Of a DNA stretch of 64,000 nt, positions 13,986 to 28,777 are shown in pieces. Source of the DNA: Varroa destructor. Its lineage: Eukaryota > Arthropoda > Arachnida > Mesostigmata > Varroidae. The stretch covers positions 65,960,179 through 66,024,178 of the forward strand of contig NW_019211454.1 of assembly GCF_002443255.2 (NCBI RefSeq), written 5' to 3'. A program made the translations under genes and the position numbers. The notes below the pieces were generated by a model. The model was not told the origin of the DNA. It made no database searches and saw nothing but the letters and a program-made list of their open reading frames with translations. Within the stretch, counting starts at the first letter, position 1, and each line of letters opens with the position of its first letter.

Positions 13986-14258
13986 TATAGGAGGAGGAGC
14001 AGCAGCAGCTGGTGAAATAGCGTAACGCAGAAACGCACACTGCAGCAGTGGCAAAAAATATCACGACACGACGTTAGTAGCTATGGCTTACATTATCGAT
14101 GCGACAGCCACCATTGACGAAGCTGCAGCAATAGCAGCAGCCACGTCGACTGAACAACGACACCAATACTAATAATGTCATCAGCTGCGGCTTCAAGTTC
14201 GCCGATGTCAATGCCGCAACGCCCCGACTGTGAAGCAGATCATGGCAGCTCTGTCACT

Positions 14259-14282
14259 GCTGCTGCTGCTGCTGCTGCTGCT
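14259..14282. repeat. (CTG)8 tract
   Basis: Uninterrupted CTG triplets are read directly. Confidence 0.9.
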
Positions 14283-16926
14283 ATTGTAGTTTGTCTATCT
14301 GCCAAAAATTTAATTGTTATAAGCCATTGGTTCGGCAGCTAGCAGCCTGAAAGTATTTGTAATTAGTTTGTAGTAGTTTATTGTTACGATATTGTAATCG
14401 TTACGATAAGATTCAAGTGAGGTAGTCGAGTAATTTGCTGCTACGAACTTTATTTACACTAACTCGCAACAGTTATTTACTACGTAGTGCTTCAGTTATT
14501 GCTGCGTAAACAACGGTGGCTTCACCACCTCCACTGCCATCATGACCGTCATCATTGTTGTTGTCCGCATGAAGACTGTTGGACTTCACTCCCGTATGAA
14601 TGAATGAATGAATTTCAGCTGTCGTCTTAAAATACCAATTAGTGTTATCTCGTTAACATAGTAACGGTCAAAGCTCGAGACTTGCGAATACACAAGTCAA
14701 ATAGAGGCTAACTATATGTTCCCCATGACAACGTAGTGGTGACATGTTTGCCCGCTAAATTTAGGGATGTGGTCTAGCTTTAAAACCGAGGGTGAACACA
14801 CCTAATTTCGTGGGGGGAGCCAGCAGTCTGGCTGAAGCAATATACGTAAAAATCTGAAAAAAAAGAACAATGCGGTAAAAAAATATACACACAAGCGTAA
14901 ATAAATGCACTTACCTGGCTGATGTTGAATTTGTACGAGCTGAGTACTGGTAAACGCATTGTCACCCGCTGCCGCATTCTTCCATTCATTGAGGGGTACG
15001 GGCATCATTGCTACATCCCTCCGTTCGCTAATCGAAAATCAACAGTTAGAACCATCATTACGGCCCACAATAGGGGAGCAGCAGCAGCAGCAACAAAAAC
15101 AATCAGCCCCAGACGGAAAGTCCACCTTTTCCCTGCACGTTACTGATTCCAACAACCGGTCTACAGTTGCCTCTGTTGATAATACCGCGGTTGCTGATAA
15201 TATTTTAGTTACAGGGATTAACTATTTGCTTCTTCGTAGTCTGTAGAATGTTGGTGCCTATGAATTTATACTGTGTCTATATATGTATAGGTGTGTATGT
15301 ATGTGTCGACTTGCGTATGAATATTGCCGTTGGGTTATTATTATGGTGCCTGTGATGATCATGGTTCGCTTGCTACTGCTTTCGTTGGCCTATTTTTGCC
15401 CGTGTGGCGCGGCATCATACGGTGATCACGTGGATGGTACGTATCTATCACTATCATTTAAAGGAATCAGCGAATAAGTTAACGACGAAGCAAGCCAACA
15501 AACGGATGACGCGGAAACAAACAACGTACATAACTGTACGGCGACGGAGAAGATCGTCGTACTCGTTCAGTGGCAGGGCGACGCGTACTCTATCGATATC
15601 TTTGTTAGGACCGTCTTCGGCGAGACGATATCTATTGGACGCATCGCAAAAGTTGTTATTGCCTTATTATATTATAACTAAATTGTCCTGCCTCTAAACT
15701 AGTTGCTACTCACTAATGTGTTTACTTTTTAATCCGATAATTGTGGTTCGCTTATTATTGCATTTAAGGTTCTTATCATTGCTGGATTTAGCACATAATT
15801 GCGAATGTAGACTTTAGAATGAACAATGATCAGAAGGCGAACTGTTGGGCGCTAACCGTAGACTAGAATGTCTAAGATTGTTAGTTATTATTATTAGTTA
15901 GCTGGTTTTATGCTAACGACTACATGTTCAAGTTCAGCATATGCGGATTTTTTATTCCCATTCCCAAACTTTAGTCGGAGACATTTTAAAGAGCCTGCCG
16001 TGGGCTTAGTCTCAAAGCTGACCATTAAGGCAGGAAACCTGCTGTTGTTGTTGTTGTAAAATTGATAACCTAATTTTTAAATTTGACTTTTTTTTATCTT
16101 GCGTGCAAAGTTCTGGTAAATTAGACATCAATTTTGATCGAGAAGAGCATTTGAGACTCAAGACAATGACGCTCAGATATCCTTATTGAAACGAGAGACA
16201 CCCGATGTAGATGCAACGTTTGTTTTATGTTAAATCAGCATTCGATCATTAAAGTCGATTTTGTTTTTTCGTAATGCTTGAAAGCTTTTCTTTCGAATAG
16301 GGTACAGTTTGTTTGGTCCAATTTATTTCTGTTTTCGAAAAAATAACGTATACTGAATCTTTGTAAAAACGCTAGTTTTTATCAAAAAAATTACAGGAAT
16401 TTTTCTTTTCTCATTTACCTTGGCTCATGTTCTACAAGCTGTTTGTTATCGTATGCCTTGCTATATGAAAAGGGAAGGATAAAAGGGCAAGATAATGTTG
16501 TTAACATATATATACAGTGTTATTGGTCATCATCAATGGTATAAAAGTGCATCCATCCTGTTTTCTCGCCAATATCTTATATAATGGATTAAATTGTGCA
16601 AGCGATTACGCCGTATCGCTGTATATCAGTAGGTTAACAACACGCCATATGGCTCGCATTGTTCGCATGCGACTACCTCGTTGCGGCTACCGTCTTCACT
16701 TGTTAGTAGTAGAAGTACGCATTAATCAGAGGTTTTCTAAAAGCAGCGTCAGCACCAACAGCAGAAATACCAATAATATAGGTTTTTCTTGTCGCAAATT
16801 TACAACCTAATATTATTATTGCTGAGGTCGTTCCAGCGGCTTCACGTGCTACCCCACTGGGGATAATGATCATGATTATTACCATCAGCTGCGGATGTTG
16901 CGGTTTGCGTGGTGAAGTCTAGGTAT

Positions 16927-17481
16927 CTAGTGGCGCATGGATCCTCTGGCTTGTCGTAGTTCGAGTATTTCTTGTTTCTTTTTTGGTTGAACGCTCAGCG
17001 CTTGTTGCCGTCGCACTGCAGCCAATACACATTCTACTAGCGCCTTTCTGATCGCAAGCATTGCATTGGTGGCGTGGATGTCGCCACTTCCCTGCCTCTC
17101 AGGCTTTCTCTGGTTGCTTGTTTGGTAAAGTATCCGATACAGAGCGTGTAGTAGCAGACTGCCCTCTTGTAGCAGCAACCACAACGACAGGTTGTATAGG
17201 CAGACGACAGTAGTCCCATTGCTGTTTGTCGCTTCGCTTGCCGTTGCTGCTGCTGTCAGCGATGTTGGTGTGAATTGGTAGTGTTTACAATCACACCTAC
17301 GTCTCATGCCTCCCCTTACTCTGTTGTTGGACGTTTCTTTGACCGCATCCTTGTTTCGCTTAATTTTCCTCCAGCAACAGTCGACTGCTATTGTTTGTTG
17401 CAGCTGTTTCTTGAAGTTCCGTCGTAGCCGTCGTCGCTGGTGCTGCAGCCTGCTTGCTAGATACACTGACCGTATGAACAA
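16927..17481 (-). other. 184-codon open frame, coding status doubtful
   Basis: Apart from frames that run through the GT microsatellite, this is the longest open frame outside LARP1. The translation is rich in Ala, Arg, Gln and Leu and has a Lys/Arg-rich N-terminal third, but no recognised domain or signal peptide. It lies in triplet-biased simple sequence that also keeps a plus-strand frame open over part of it (17306-17569). Chance is therefore a strong alternative. It is recorded only because of its length. Confidence 0.15.
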
Positions 17482-17811
17482 AGTGTCTCTGGTGGGGACG
17501 ACTGTAGGTAAAGAGCGAGCAACTATGATGAGACGGTGCTACATGACGGCAACCCCACAATTGTCGTAGCGGCGCTGCTATTGTTACTGATACGAGCCAT
17601 ATGGCTGTTGTATTTTGTTCGGTTACAACATTATCGTCATCGTTGTTATCATAAATTGATGAGATGATTATTGTTGACGACTGACTAACGAGACTACAAA
17701 GTGCAAGGCGACCAGTACCGGATGTAGGCGGTGCCGCCGAGAGCTAATGGAAACTCGCTTGGAATGGCTGTTATTGCAAACGACGCTGCCGTTGCCGTAC
17801 TTTCGGTTCCA

Positions 17812-17854
17812 TCTCCCTCCCTCCCTCCCTTCCTCCCCCCCTCTCTCTCTCTTT
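17812..17854 (+). repeat. 43-base pure pyrimidine tract
   Basis: The tract starts with CTCC repeats, passes through a C run and ends in (CT)n, with no purine. Mirror-symmetric pyrimidine tracts like this can form triplex DNA. Confidence 0.9.
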
Positions 17855-20800
17855 GTCTAAATCATTTTGATGCTCGTATCGTTTTTTGTGGTAAATCTTA
17901 CTTACTCTTGCGCAGTCTGTCTGCTTACAGCTGACATGGGTAACAAGATGGTGACACGACAACGGTTATGATCCTGATGACGACCAAGCGATCCTCGAAC
18001 GGGTCAAGAGTGCTACTGACAATACTGGTACTCTTGCTTTATACATCTGTAAATAATAGAATAAGCCGCAGAGTGGTCACGAAGTTGGCCTGCTGCGCAC
18101 GACGCTGCCGATGGCTTCGTCCACTAGGTGTACCAGTAGTATAAGGGAAGATTCGAAGATTTAGTAGATAGAGGGAGCCAACTGTCTATTTAAGAAATAA
18201 ACTCAAGAGACTAATAGGCAGACAGACATAACATGCTGATGAACAGACCACCACACAGACTGACAGAAAGGCAAACGTATGCAGAAAAACGAAAAGGTAA
18301 CTCACGCCATGACTGATACCTAGTCGAGCGTACTGCTGTTCGGCGTGGTCTGACGGCGACCAACCATTGTGGAGTCAACATATATAGATCAGTAAGGCCC
18401 ACCGCTGTTGCAACCGGAGCAAAAGCCATTGATTTTATCTTATCTGTCTATGACAACGGTGACGATAATGATAACGATGATGATTGTGATTCTACTGCTG
18501 GTTGATCGGTGTAGACTCTATTGCAGTTTTCGCTATTGCTGCGGCCATAATGCAAGTATAGTTGCTGAAACAACGGAGTACCACAACGCCGTCAATGGCG
18601 ACCACGGGATAGAACCTTTACTGCTCGATGGGTTGATAGTTTTATAATGTATATATTATTATAAAGTATTATCATTGGTACAGCGGTCGCACGGGGTGAA
18701 GGAACCACTCGTTTCAAGAGCAGTCCGCAAAACTACATCACAGATGCGTATATCAAGCCAGTTGTGCGACAGTCCCGACTTCGCGAGCCGGATGTTACCT
18801 GTTACACAGATGGCAACAACATCAAGATCGTCATTATTAGTGAAAGGAGTAGTTGTGATATAACATCCCAAAAGTAGCAGGAACGCGCAGCTCTTGGCCG
18901 CCCATGTTGGATGTTTTGTTTTCGAGGGTAATAATAGCAGTAGAAAGGAGATGGGGGTAATAGACAAGCAGTGAGGGGTATTGCTACTCTACACCAGTGC
19001 AGTCTGATGAATTGATGGTGAGGTAGCTGTTGATGATTCAGTCATCATTCGTACAAAACGGCAATAGCACTAGAACGGTAAAAGAAGACAGGTTCTTGCA
19101 ATGTACGTAACCAAGTTTTCCATACAATTGACCAGAAGAAGCATGGCCCGTCAACACGTCTGCGGTCGCTGAGTGCGCAGTGCATACGACCGGTGTTCTA
19201 ATTGGGCACTCGTGTAACCTCATTAACACTATGGCAGAGATATTCGTCCTAGAATATCAGACAATCAAGAACAGCAGTAAGCAAGTGTGTAATCTGAGAG
19301 CTCACGTTTCACACACAAACTCTCATCTACTGATTCACGCCAGTTTGTTCTGGTAACAGTTTGAGGTACAAAATATATTGAAACTGGTTTCGTGCAGCCA
19401 GGCCTAATATTTCGTAAAATACACGATAAAAGACGTAGGTTTTCGAAAGCGATTGTTTAGGAGGCTTCCCGGTTTCTGAAACACACGAAAAGCACCCAAC
19501 TTGTGCATAACATATCTGTTTTTATAAACCAGTCTCAATTTATTACCCATAATAATGCGCCTTGCAACCTTGAAAGGCGACTAAATGCAGCAAGTGTCTG
19601 TAGTGTTCACTTTTTGCGACAAGCAGCCCCGTTTTACCCCGTTTCAAAAACAGCAAAAAGGAAAAACAATATGTAAGTGCAGGCAGCAACAAATGGTGAA
19701 CGCAAATATTGAATGGGGTGCCCGATTTGCTACCTTGTATCGCTTCGTTAGCGTCAGCGGCAACAGTCTGTGCGCTTTAACTCCAGCTGGCTGTTGTTGG
19801 CGGGAAAACTAGAACGAAGGAATTGCAATGCTGTTGCTGCTGCCGCCGTTGTTGCCGCGGCACTTCCGGTAACTACTGCTGCTTCAGTCGGGTATTTCGG
19901 ATCAGCGAGGGGCATTCTTCTAGCTTGGACCGTCGAAGACTGCAATGCTTGTGCCTGCCATTGCGGTCGCTGCTACCAGCACCAATCTGGTTGTGTTAAC
20001 GAAAGAAACAACGTGAGAGCAGCGACGGCGGTTACAGCAGTAGATGGACAGACTACCACGAAGCGATGAGTGTCTGTTTATGACGAGTGCTGCGGCGCGC
20101 GTACGCTTGTATACCTGTTTCATTCTTTTGGCCGAAGTTTGATGTCGGAAAACTTTAGACGTCCGACAAAGTCCCATCTCGTATAGCCTGATCGACTCGA
20201 TGCAAAGGTAGATCCCGAAAGCAAGTTTCCTTGACTATAATGGCGGGATGCTCAGCACCGGACAAGCGGAATAACTGTTCGGAACAGGAATGACCGTCCG
20301 TTTCTTTTTATTTCGATTTTACTCTAGTCGATCCAGCCGTCTGGTCCGTTTGTTCGCTCGTCTCCTGATCGTGGCCCCTATTTTGGCAATTAACTAAAGA
20401 CCAACTCTCCGTACGAAGCGGCAGGCGCCACGAGGGCCAACGCTTCACTACTGCCGTTGTTCCTGCAACTGCATTTCTGGCCTTGCTTCTTAGTTCTACT
20501 GTTGTTTGCCCTGTGTGTAGAAACGATAGTTGCTGTGGTTACTGGGATATCTGGCTGTGGGGACGTTGGAGTCGATTGTTTCTCGCATGGCGCAGCGATG
20601 TTTGACTGTGCGCCGCGCTATTGCCTACGGTTTCACGTCACCATGAAATTCAGCGCCATCACCATCGTCTTCATCGTCATTACCATTTGATTTATTATGA
20701 ACATATTGTGTACGCTTCTGCTGTAGCATACAGCATCTGTAACCACAAAACGTAAATGAATGAAGGAAAAACGAGTCGTTTTAGTTTCCATTGCTATAGA

Positions 20801-23683
20801 ACGTAGATTCCAAGGGCAGCGACCCTTTACCTGCCCGTACCTTATTAGTTCTGTCGTCCTTGAGGCAGTCGGCGTCGTGTAGTTGTTCAGTCTCGTAACG
20901 GTGTTGCATTTAATTGAGTTCAGTCCTTCCAGAGTTTATTAGCCTCTGGTCGTAGTTCGATGGCTTATGATGATGCCGTCGGTGTTGAGGGTTAGGCTTA
21001 TTTCGGCTTCATGCACAACGACACAAAGCATTAAGTTATATGTGTTGTTTTATTGAAACGATTACCCCTTTCGTTTCCTTAAACCAGATCGACTGCAGCG
21101 CATAGGTTACACCAGTATATATAAATCCATATATCCTGCCAGCCCCAACAGCAGCGCCAGCAGGTACTTTTACTCCTAGACGCGGGCCATGGCAGCAAGC
21201 AGTGCTATCATCGATAATCTCTTACTTTCGTAGCCCTGCGAGCAATTGGGCCAGTGCCGCCGCGTACGTCACCGATAGCAACACCGATAGAAGCAGAAGC
21301 AAATGCATCAGAAGCTGTACGGCTGGCGGTTTCAGCAGCCACGGCGATTTGTCGGTGGACAGACGTGCTTGTAATAGCGTCGGGGATAGCAACAGAAGGC
21401 CAGCAAGTTAACCAACGGACCAACCGTGCAAGCAAGCAAATGATAGAAAAATGCGGCCATCCAGCGATGAGACGAAGTTAGATGACGAAGGGGGAGGCAT
21501 TTCTGGTTACTGTCCAAAAGATCGCTGTTACTCTTCTTAACCTGATTGATTATTGAATACTACCAATGCTCTTTGACAACTTCGCCGACACCTTTAAACT
21601 GTTTTATGGCAGAATCAAGAGTTAATAGTACATGGCCGATAATTTGCTACATTGACGTCTGGTAATCAATTATCCTAAAATAGGATCAGCAGCCTGTTTA
21701 CCTTGTAGTGTATACCAACCAAAAAAATCGTAGCGACAGTATTAAAATGTTACATAATATAGGAAATAGCTCTCGTATGACCACCATACACTAGTCAATA
21801 TCAGATATTACAGTAAATCGTGTTACATCTTTTTCTTTCGTAAATTTGGTCGTTAGTTCCACTCGCTATTAGTGGCGTCGATACAGATGGCCTATTAATG
21901 TGATCAGCAATTATCACAAATCAGCGTTGTTGTTGTTACATTCGATCATCTTCTTTATATTTTGCCCCTTATTGTTGCTTTTACACACACAAACACATAT
22001 GGGCTATATGTGCGTTTTTCCTCACGGCTGGTTTCTATGTCGTTTTCTATACTTGGCGGTGAATTTCAGAAGAGCCCGTTTATTTGCCCGCCCAACCGAA
22101 AGACAGACAATGCGTGTTTTGCCTCCAACATGGCGATTCGATATTTCTATCATGTGTTCCACGCCTGTTTACGCTGGCTATTCCATATCGCTTAGTTCTT
22201 GTTGCATTTCAAGCCTGTCGGCCTCCGGTGCGGGTCCGCCGAAGCACCTCCATCACAAGCAACTTGGCTGCTACAGTCGCTTGCGGGCATAATGTCTTCA
22301 GGGGCAATGCTGCTACTGATAGATAAATACTAAATGCATTGGCTGACACACACTGAATAGGCAAACAAACAGATAGGGGTGCAGACACAACTGCTAACGT
22401 CGCCGTTGCTGCTATTGCAATTTGGAGAGAGTGATAGAGAGAGCCGCTTGACGACCATGCATGGCCTCAACCTAATGTGAGTAATCGTACAAGTAGCATC
22501 GTGTTGGTTCTGGCTATTTTTCTCGGCTGTGGCTGGGAATGTTGGCGGAGCTACTATTATTTTATTCTGTTACTCTGTTTTACTCGGTGATGACGAAAAC
22601 CAACGGTCCGCCAGTGCGAGCTGTTAGAACAGACTGTCTTCTGCCACCACCGCTGTTACTGATACCAATACCGACTAGTGCAGCTGAATCTGTTAAAATG
22701 CGGTAGTGAGTTACTGTTAATGGCGCTTCTCCGCACCCGGGCTTCATACAGTGTAATCATTAATAGCAAACACGCAACAAATATTCGTCACCGCTACTGG
22801 GCGAAGCTGTCTGCCGAACATCCATCCATATACCTAGCCGTAATAGTAGCATTTGTTGTTGCCAATCTGTTGTCTTTTTCGTCTTTGTTGCTATTGCAGC
22901 TGTTAATATTGTTGTTTCCTGCTCGATATGAGGACCAGTAGAGGTGTCTAAGCCTTATGCTTTCGTTGGCCATTCCGCTGCTTGCAGTAGAGACAGTCTG
23001 CGTTCTAATCTTACTATTAGTGCCCGTGCAATATGTTTCGTTTCTACATTGACCAGTGGTTGTTAGCTTCAACATATCGCAAACAGAATGTGTACTGCAT
23101 TACCAATTTGTCATTGCTAATGTAATACACCCGTGCATATTGATGGTGGATTTGTCGCCCATTTTTATCCATATGTTATTTTACTGTTTCACTTCCCAGC
23201 TTGTTGTTGTGGTCATTACTGTCGTTGTTGGAAGAAGGTTCAAATCCAGCAGTACTCTGAATTAATACGGCGGCAAGAATAACGGCAGCCGAATAAGCGG
23301 CTCGGCCGTCGACGTATTGGTGCCTAATGCTGGCCTGTTTATCGCTTCCGCTTGGTTACTTTTCTTCTGGCAGCCATGTAATCCGGCTTTTGTTGCCGCT
23401 GTGGTCCTATCTAAGCCAAGCTAACGGGGCCGTCTTCAACGGCGCTGGCTCATGCTATCGCTCACCAACGCCCGCCGACACACACCCACTCACTTGTTTT
23501 CTGCTAATTGCCTGCTGTGCATCTGTAGAAACAATTTGCTTTTTGTTGGTGCCAGTTTTCGGTCGGTACTGGAGTGCCCTTCTGACGTCTTTCGTGCCAT
23601 ATCTTTGCTTAGCGGAAGACAGCAACAGTGCGGCAACCGAAACGTAGGCACAAACCGTTTCTACTTTTATGCAGACGCCTCGA

Positions 23684-24092
<409 letters not shown>

Positions 24093-27000
24093 AAGAGCGC
24101 ATTTGTTGTACGTATTGTTTTCAGTTTTGCTGCTGATAGCGGTTACCTTTGCTGGTTACTGTTGTTGTATTACTAGTAACCTTATTACGAAGGTATCGCT
24201 TATCAATTTATGGGAGCAGTAGTCTATTCAACCTACAGGGTAACTAGACGAATACGGCTTTGGGTGGGCTTCCTTATGGTGGTGTCATGCAAGCACTTAC
24301 ACCATATAGGCCGTGTGCGGATTACACTGCCCAAATGTTTCTTACGTCAAGCGACCTACAATGATGAAAAGGTTGCATGCACAAATTTAAAACTATGACA
24401 ATTCTATTGAACACATATCTACAAACAATATAATGGTAAAAGTTGATAGAATTACTAGCAGGTAATATGAAATTTTTATTCATTATTAGTCTGACGTTTG
24501 CTGCGCACAAACATTGTTCACCTTTGTGAGCCATGTTAGTGTTTGCCAAACGAACAAAGTAAACACTATGCATAGCAAATATCCGTTCAAAAGTTCGATT
24601 CATCGATGATATAACACATCTTTTAAATTTAATAGGTGACGCCAGAGGACAATGACTACTACGACAGTGATGATGGTGACGATGGTAATGATGATGAATG
24701 CCGATGAGACGGTGATAATGAGAGCGGGTTTGCAAAGCGGCCAGTATGAAAGTTTCTTCGAAATTCGAGGTCGCGTGACCCCTGGCATTATTAGTGTTGT
24801 TACAGAAAGCTTGTTCTCTCTCTTTTTCTTGCTCTCGCAATCAGGCCTGCGAAGCTGTTGTCCAACAATAAACTTGCTTAAAAATTCTACTTGGCTTTTC
24901 AAACAGATTTGATGCAGAAGGCGCACCGCTGTTTTCTGTTCCGATTATTATGGATCCTCTCGATTGATGATGGCTGCATAGGTACAGTTATTCGAAATCT
25001 CTTGTTTCGTTGAGTGTCATCATCGCCATTAGCTTCATCATCGCTATCAGCTTCATCATCATGTAGTGTGCGGACGTGCGTGTCGATGGTTCTCATCGTG
25101 CCTTGTTACCTAGCGTGCTTTTGTGGATTCAGATAAATGTAGACGTCTTGTTCTCTTACGTTGTCGGCAGAGTACGACAATGAGGAATATAATATTGGTC
25201 AAAGAACAGTAACTGATGAGAAAGAATTAATAATCGGTAATTAAAGCTGTACAGTATTTCTGTGGTAAATAATAGGGCGTTCGAGGTGTGCGTCCGTATG
25301 ATGAGACATGAGCAAATGAAAAAGAGCGAAAGATCAGGTCAAGTGTCAGAAATCGGAGACCTAAATGTTGCCAATTTACATTATTAAAACGATTCTGTGC
25401 CTGTCTTCTGGGGTTTAATAATCCGCTGGACGTAGCTTGAGGTTCTTGAGCGCTATTAGCAAGTATCATACCTTTAATATATGTTTTCCCTATTGTGTTT
25501 TGCAAAAAGTTAGCACAAACGATTTCGATAGGCAGGACCTCACTGCGGTAACAATCTGGATTATCGGCTTTTGTCTGTAACATCTAGAATCCAAATAATT
25601 TTTTGATATTGGAAATAATTTCGATTAGTTTAAATAAAAATGTGTTAAAGATACAGCCAAGAAAGTTATTTAGTAATTACAGTTATCACGTATGTCATAT
25701 CTTCTAGCAGGTATAGCTAATTTCCAAGTCATTGCGAGATGAGATTTATCTGGCGTCATAACTTCTGTTGACAAAAATGAAACAACAGTAATGGCAAAAC
25801 ATTTTTTTTCTTACTTCTGGATTTAATACGATGCAGGCCTTGTACACGAGCCTTGCACCTAATGCTGCATCCATCGCTTACTGTATTACAAGCAGATCTT
25901 TTAGGTCAGCTGTCCGCTCTGTTACCTGCTATTTTCCCGTAATAGTACCGCTAGTTGTGATAGCAATAGCACTCATAGCTGCAGCGGTTAGAATTAGTAT
26001 CCGCCTCCAGAATGTGCGTGGTCCGCACACCATGCGAAGAGCTGTCAGAAACTCTAACAGCACTCGTTCTACAACCAGTGACTGCTGTTAACGCCATAGC
26101 TCGGTGGCCTCTGATCTTCTCCCATTGTCTCCTGTTTCGTCGATTAGTGAGCAGAAACTGGGATCGCTATGGTGGGAAGGACAAGCGATCTGGTTTCCTC
26201 TCTTCATGAGTACCAGTCTCGAGTGGCATACGCTAAAGTTGTGCGGTTCTGTTCTGGCCCTCAGCTAACCTGCACGGTCTTGTCCTTTGTATTGACCGCC
26301 ACTTTATACTGTTCATATGTCCCGAAGCTCTGTATCTGCGCGTCGTCGTCACTGTGCTTGCCAACAATATAGCGGCAACCGACCGAGTATTTTACTTGCG
26401 TGTGCTGTTCGGGTTTTCTCTAGCTCCCGACAATTTCGGTCATTGCTACTGGTACTTCTACCATTTACTTCACTAGTATGTGCAAGCCTGTTTGCCTCTG
26501 TGGTGGCTGGCTAGTAACAGACTAGTGGCCTCCCTGTGACATCCAGACCTAAAATGGGCTTTTTTTTCCTTGTCGAGGAGGAAGATGGCACCAACATCAG
26601 CCCCGCTGACGGGCGCTACGCTTTTAAACACACGAATACGAAGCAGCAGAAGCAGTACCGATGCCAGTAGCAATCTGCGAGAGTTCTTTTTATTCTAACT
26701 GGCTAAAGTCGCCGAGCCGCCAAGTGCCGTACCACTAGATTTTATTGGACGTTGTGCTTGCCAGCTGTGCGGCTACGCGAGCCTGCTGGTCTTCGGGTGC
26801 TATTACTGCTTCTTTTTTCCTCTCGTTTTCAACCCTATTGCGGAGACTTCGTCATTTTTCTCAAAGTTGCGCTTTGCTATATTATTACTCAGCATTGACA
26901 ACTTACGATACGACGACAGCCAGCACCGTTCTTTCGCTTGGTCCTTGCCACCGCTTGACTCTATGGCCAGCCGTTATGTGCTGCTGTTGTTCGTTGTGCA

Positions 27001-28483
27001 ATGAATGCCCTGCGTTGCTGGGCGTTTTGCTTGCTTCGTCACTCGTTGCTATCGCTGCCGGCTCCCTAGCGTGCGACGCACGCCTGTTTGCTTGTTGCTT
27101 TCTGCCATACTTTGGCTCTCCGCATGAAACAGCAAGCTAAACAGACTCTGTCAGAGAAGAGACTATCGATGCGCTGGTTGCATGCATGTGACCCGCTATG
27201 ATCTCTGCGCTCAAAGAGTGATACTGACATCGAATGGAGAGTAGCGGGGTCGTGTGCTTGGCGTATGTCTGGGATCTCTTAGCTATTCGGTACTTTCAAC
27301 CTCATGGCCCGGCCTATGTATCGACGAGGGTGAGTTAACACCAATACAACGAGCATCATCGTCACCATAATCGTCGGCCGAGAGAGGAACAGAAAGTGAA
27401 AAAGTAGGCGAGTAGTAGTTGCGCGGGTCGCTTCGAACTGCTGTGTCTTTCGTTGTGAGAAGAGACTAGTAACAGCAGCATCGGCACGGATTTGCACTTC
27501 TAGCTGTGGAGGCAGCGGCAGGGACAATTTGCCTCAAGGGGCCGACAATGCCAATGGCTGTTTCTATTGCTAGCGTAGCTATGCCGCTGTGGATCCTACT
27601 GACCTCCAGCAGAAACAGATGGCTACGCATGTGCTGTTACAACTGCAGTTTGTTCTCTCTACCCGATGTGAGTCAGTATTACGTAACCGGCATCAGTATT
27701 GATGTTTTTATCGAGTGGCAACTGCCGTGCTGCGTTATTCAGCCCTCTTAATAGAGAACGGCAGTAGCTGATGGTCGCGTCGACGGTGGCGGATGGTGAT
27801 GTGGGTTCTCGCGCAACATACTGAAAGCTCCGGAGGAAAGGACCTGCCTGGAGGAGGCGATTATCTGTAAAGGATACTACGACCTCCTTGCTCGCCGATG
27901 GCTGCCGTTGTTGTTGATTATGCTACTTACGTGTAAAGCTTCATTGTTACCTACTGGGGTTTCCCATTGGTCGCTGCAACAGTTACACACATCGATTATG
28001 GTTACATTTTTCTTAGGTTCATCAATTGGCTAGGGTAATCCTGCTGAAACAGGCGCCCGAATGATTTTTGTTTGCAAAGTATGCATTTTGTGATGGATAG
28101 AAGGTAGCCAAGTTCATATGAATTTGTAGAGGTACATAGAAGTTACGGGCGGTTATTGTGTGTTCGGTACGGAGCGCCCTGTTGGCAAGACAAAGAACAG
28201 TTTCAAAAAAGCTGTTTTTCATGGCGCGGCTATCTGCAGTACGAGATGGGGTTTGTTGTGAGGGAAAATGTCACCCGGCGTTGGTTGTTGTTAGCATGTA
28301 GAATACGATACACTATATTGCCACTTATTATCAGCGACTACGTGTCCTACGTTAGGCTCGTTTTTACTCCTATCGTGTCGTGCTATCTCGAGACGCATGT
28401 CTGTAAAGCACATTTAAAAATATGCTAGGTATAAGACCTATAACTAATGTTTTTTGTTTGTGCTGCGCTTTGTATTGTTTCAG

Positions 28484-28694
28484 GTGAGCTGATGCCCTCG
28501 CAGGGCGGCTGTTCTGTGATTGTCGTGAGAGTGTGAGACTTGGTGCGGAAGGAGTGGAGTAGTTCAAAAAAGGAACGGTTTGAAGAGTGAAGGGTTCCGT
28601 GCAACCCAAATAAAGAGATAGAAAAAAAATAGTTGCAGAAGAAAGGGACTAGCCGTGGGGGCTATATACACGTACATACGCTACGTGTGAATTG

Positions 28695-28777
<83 letters not shown>

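Noticed and set aside
23236..23252. GGTTCAAATCC, a perfect Pol III B box
   Set aside because: No A box at suitable distance upstream and the flanks do not form a T stem.
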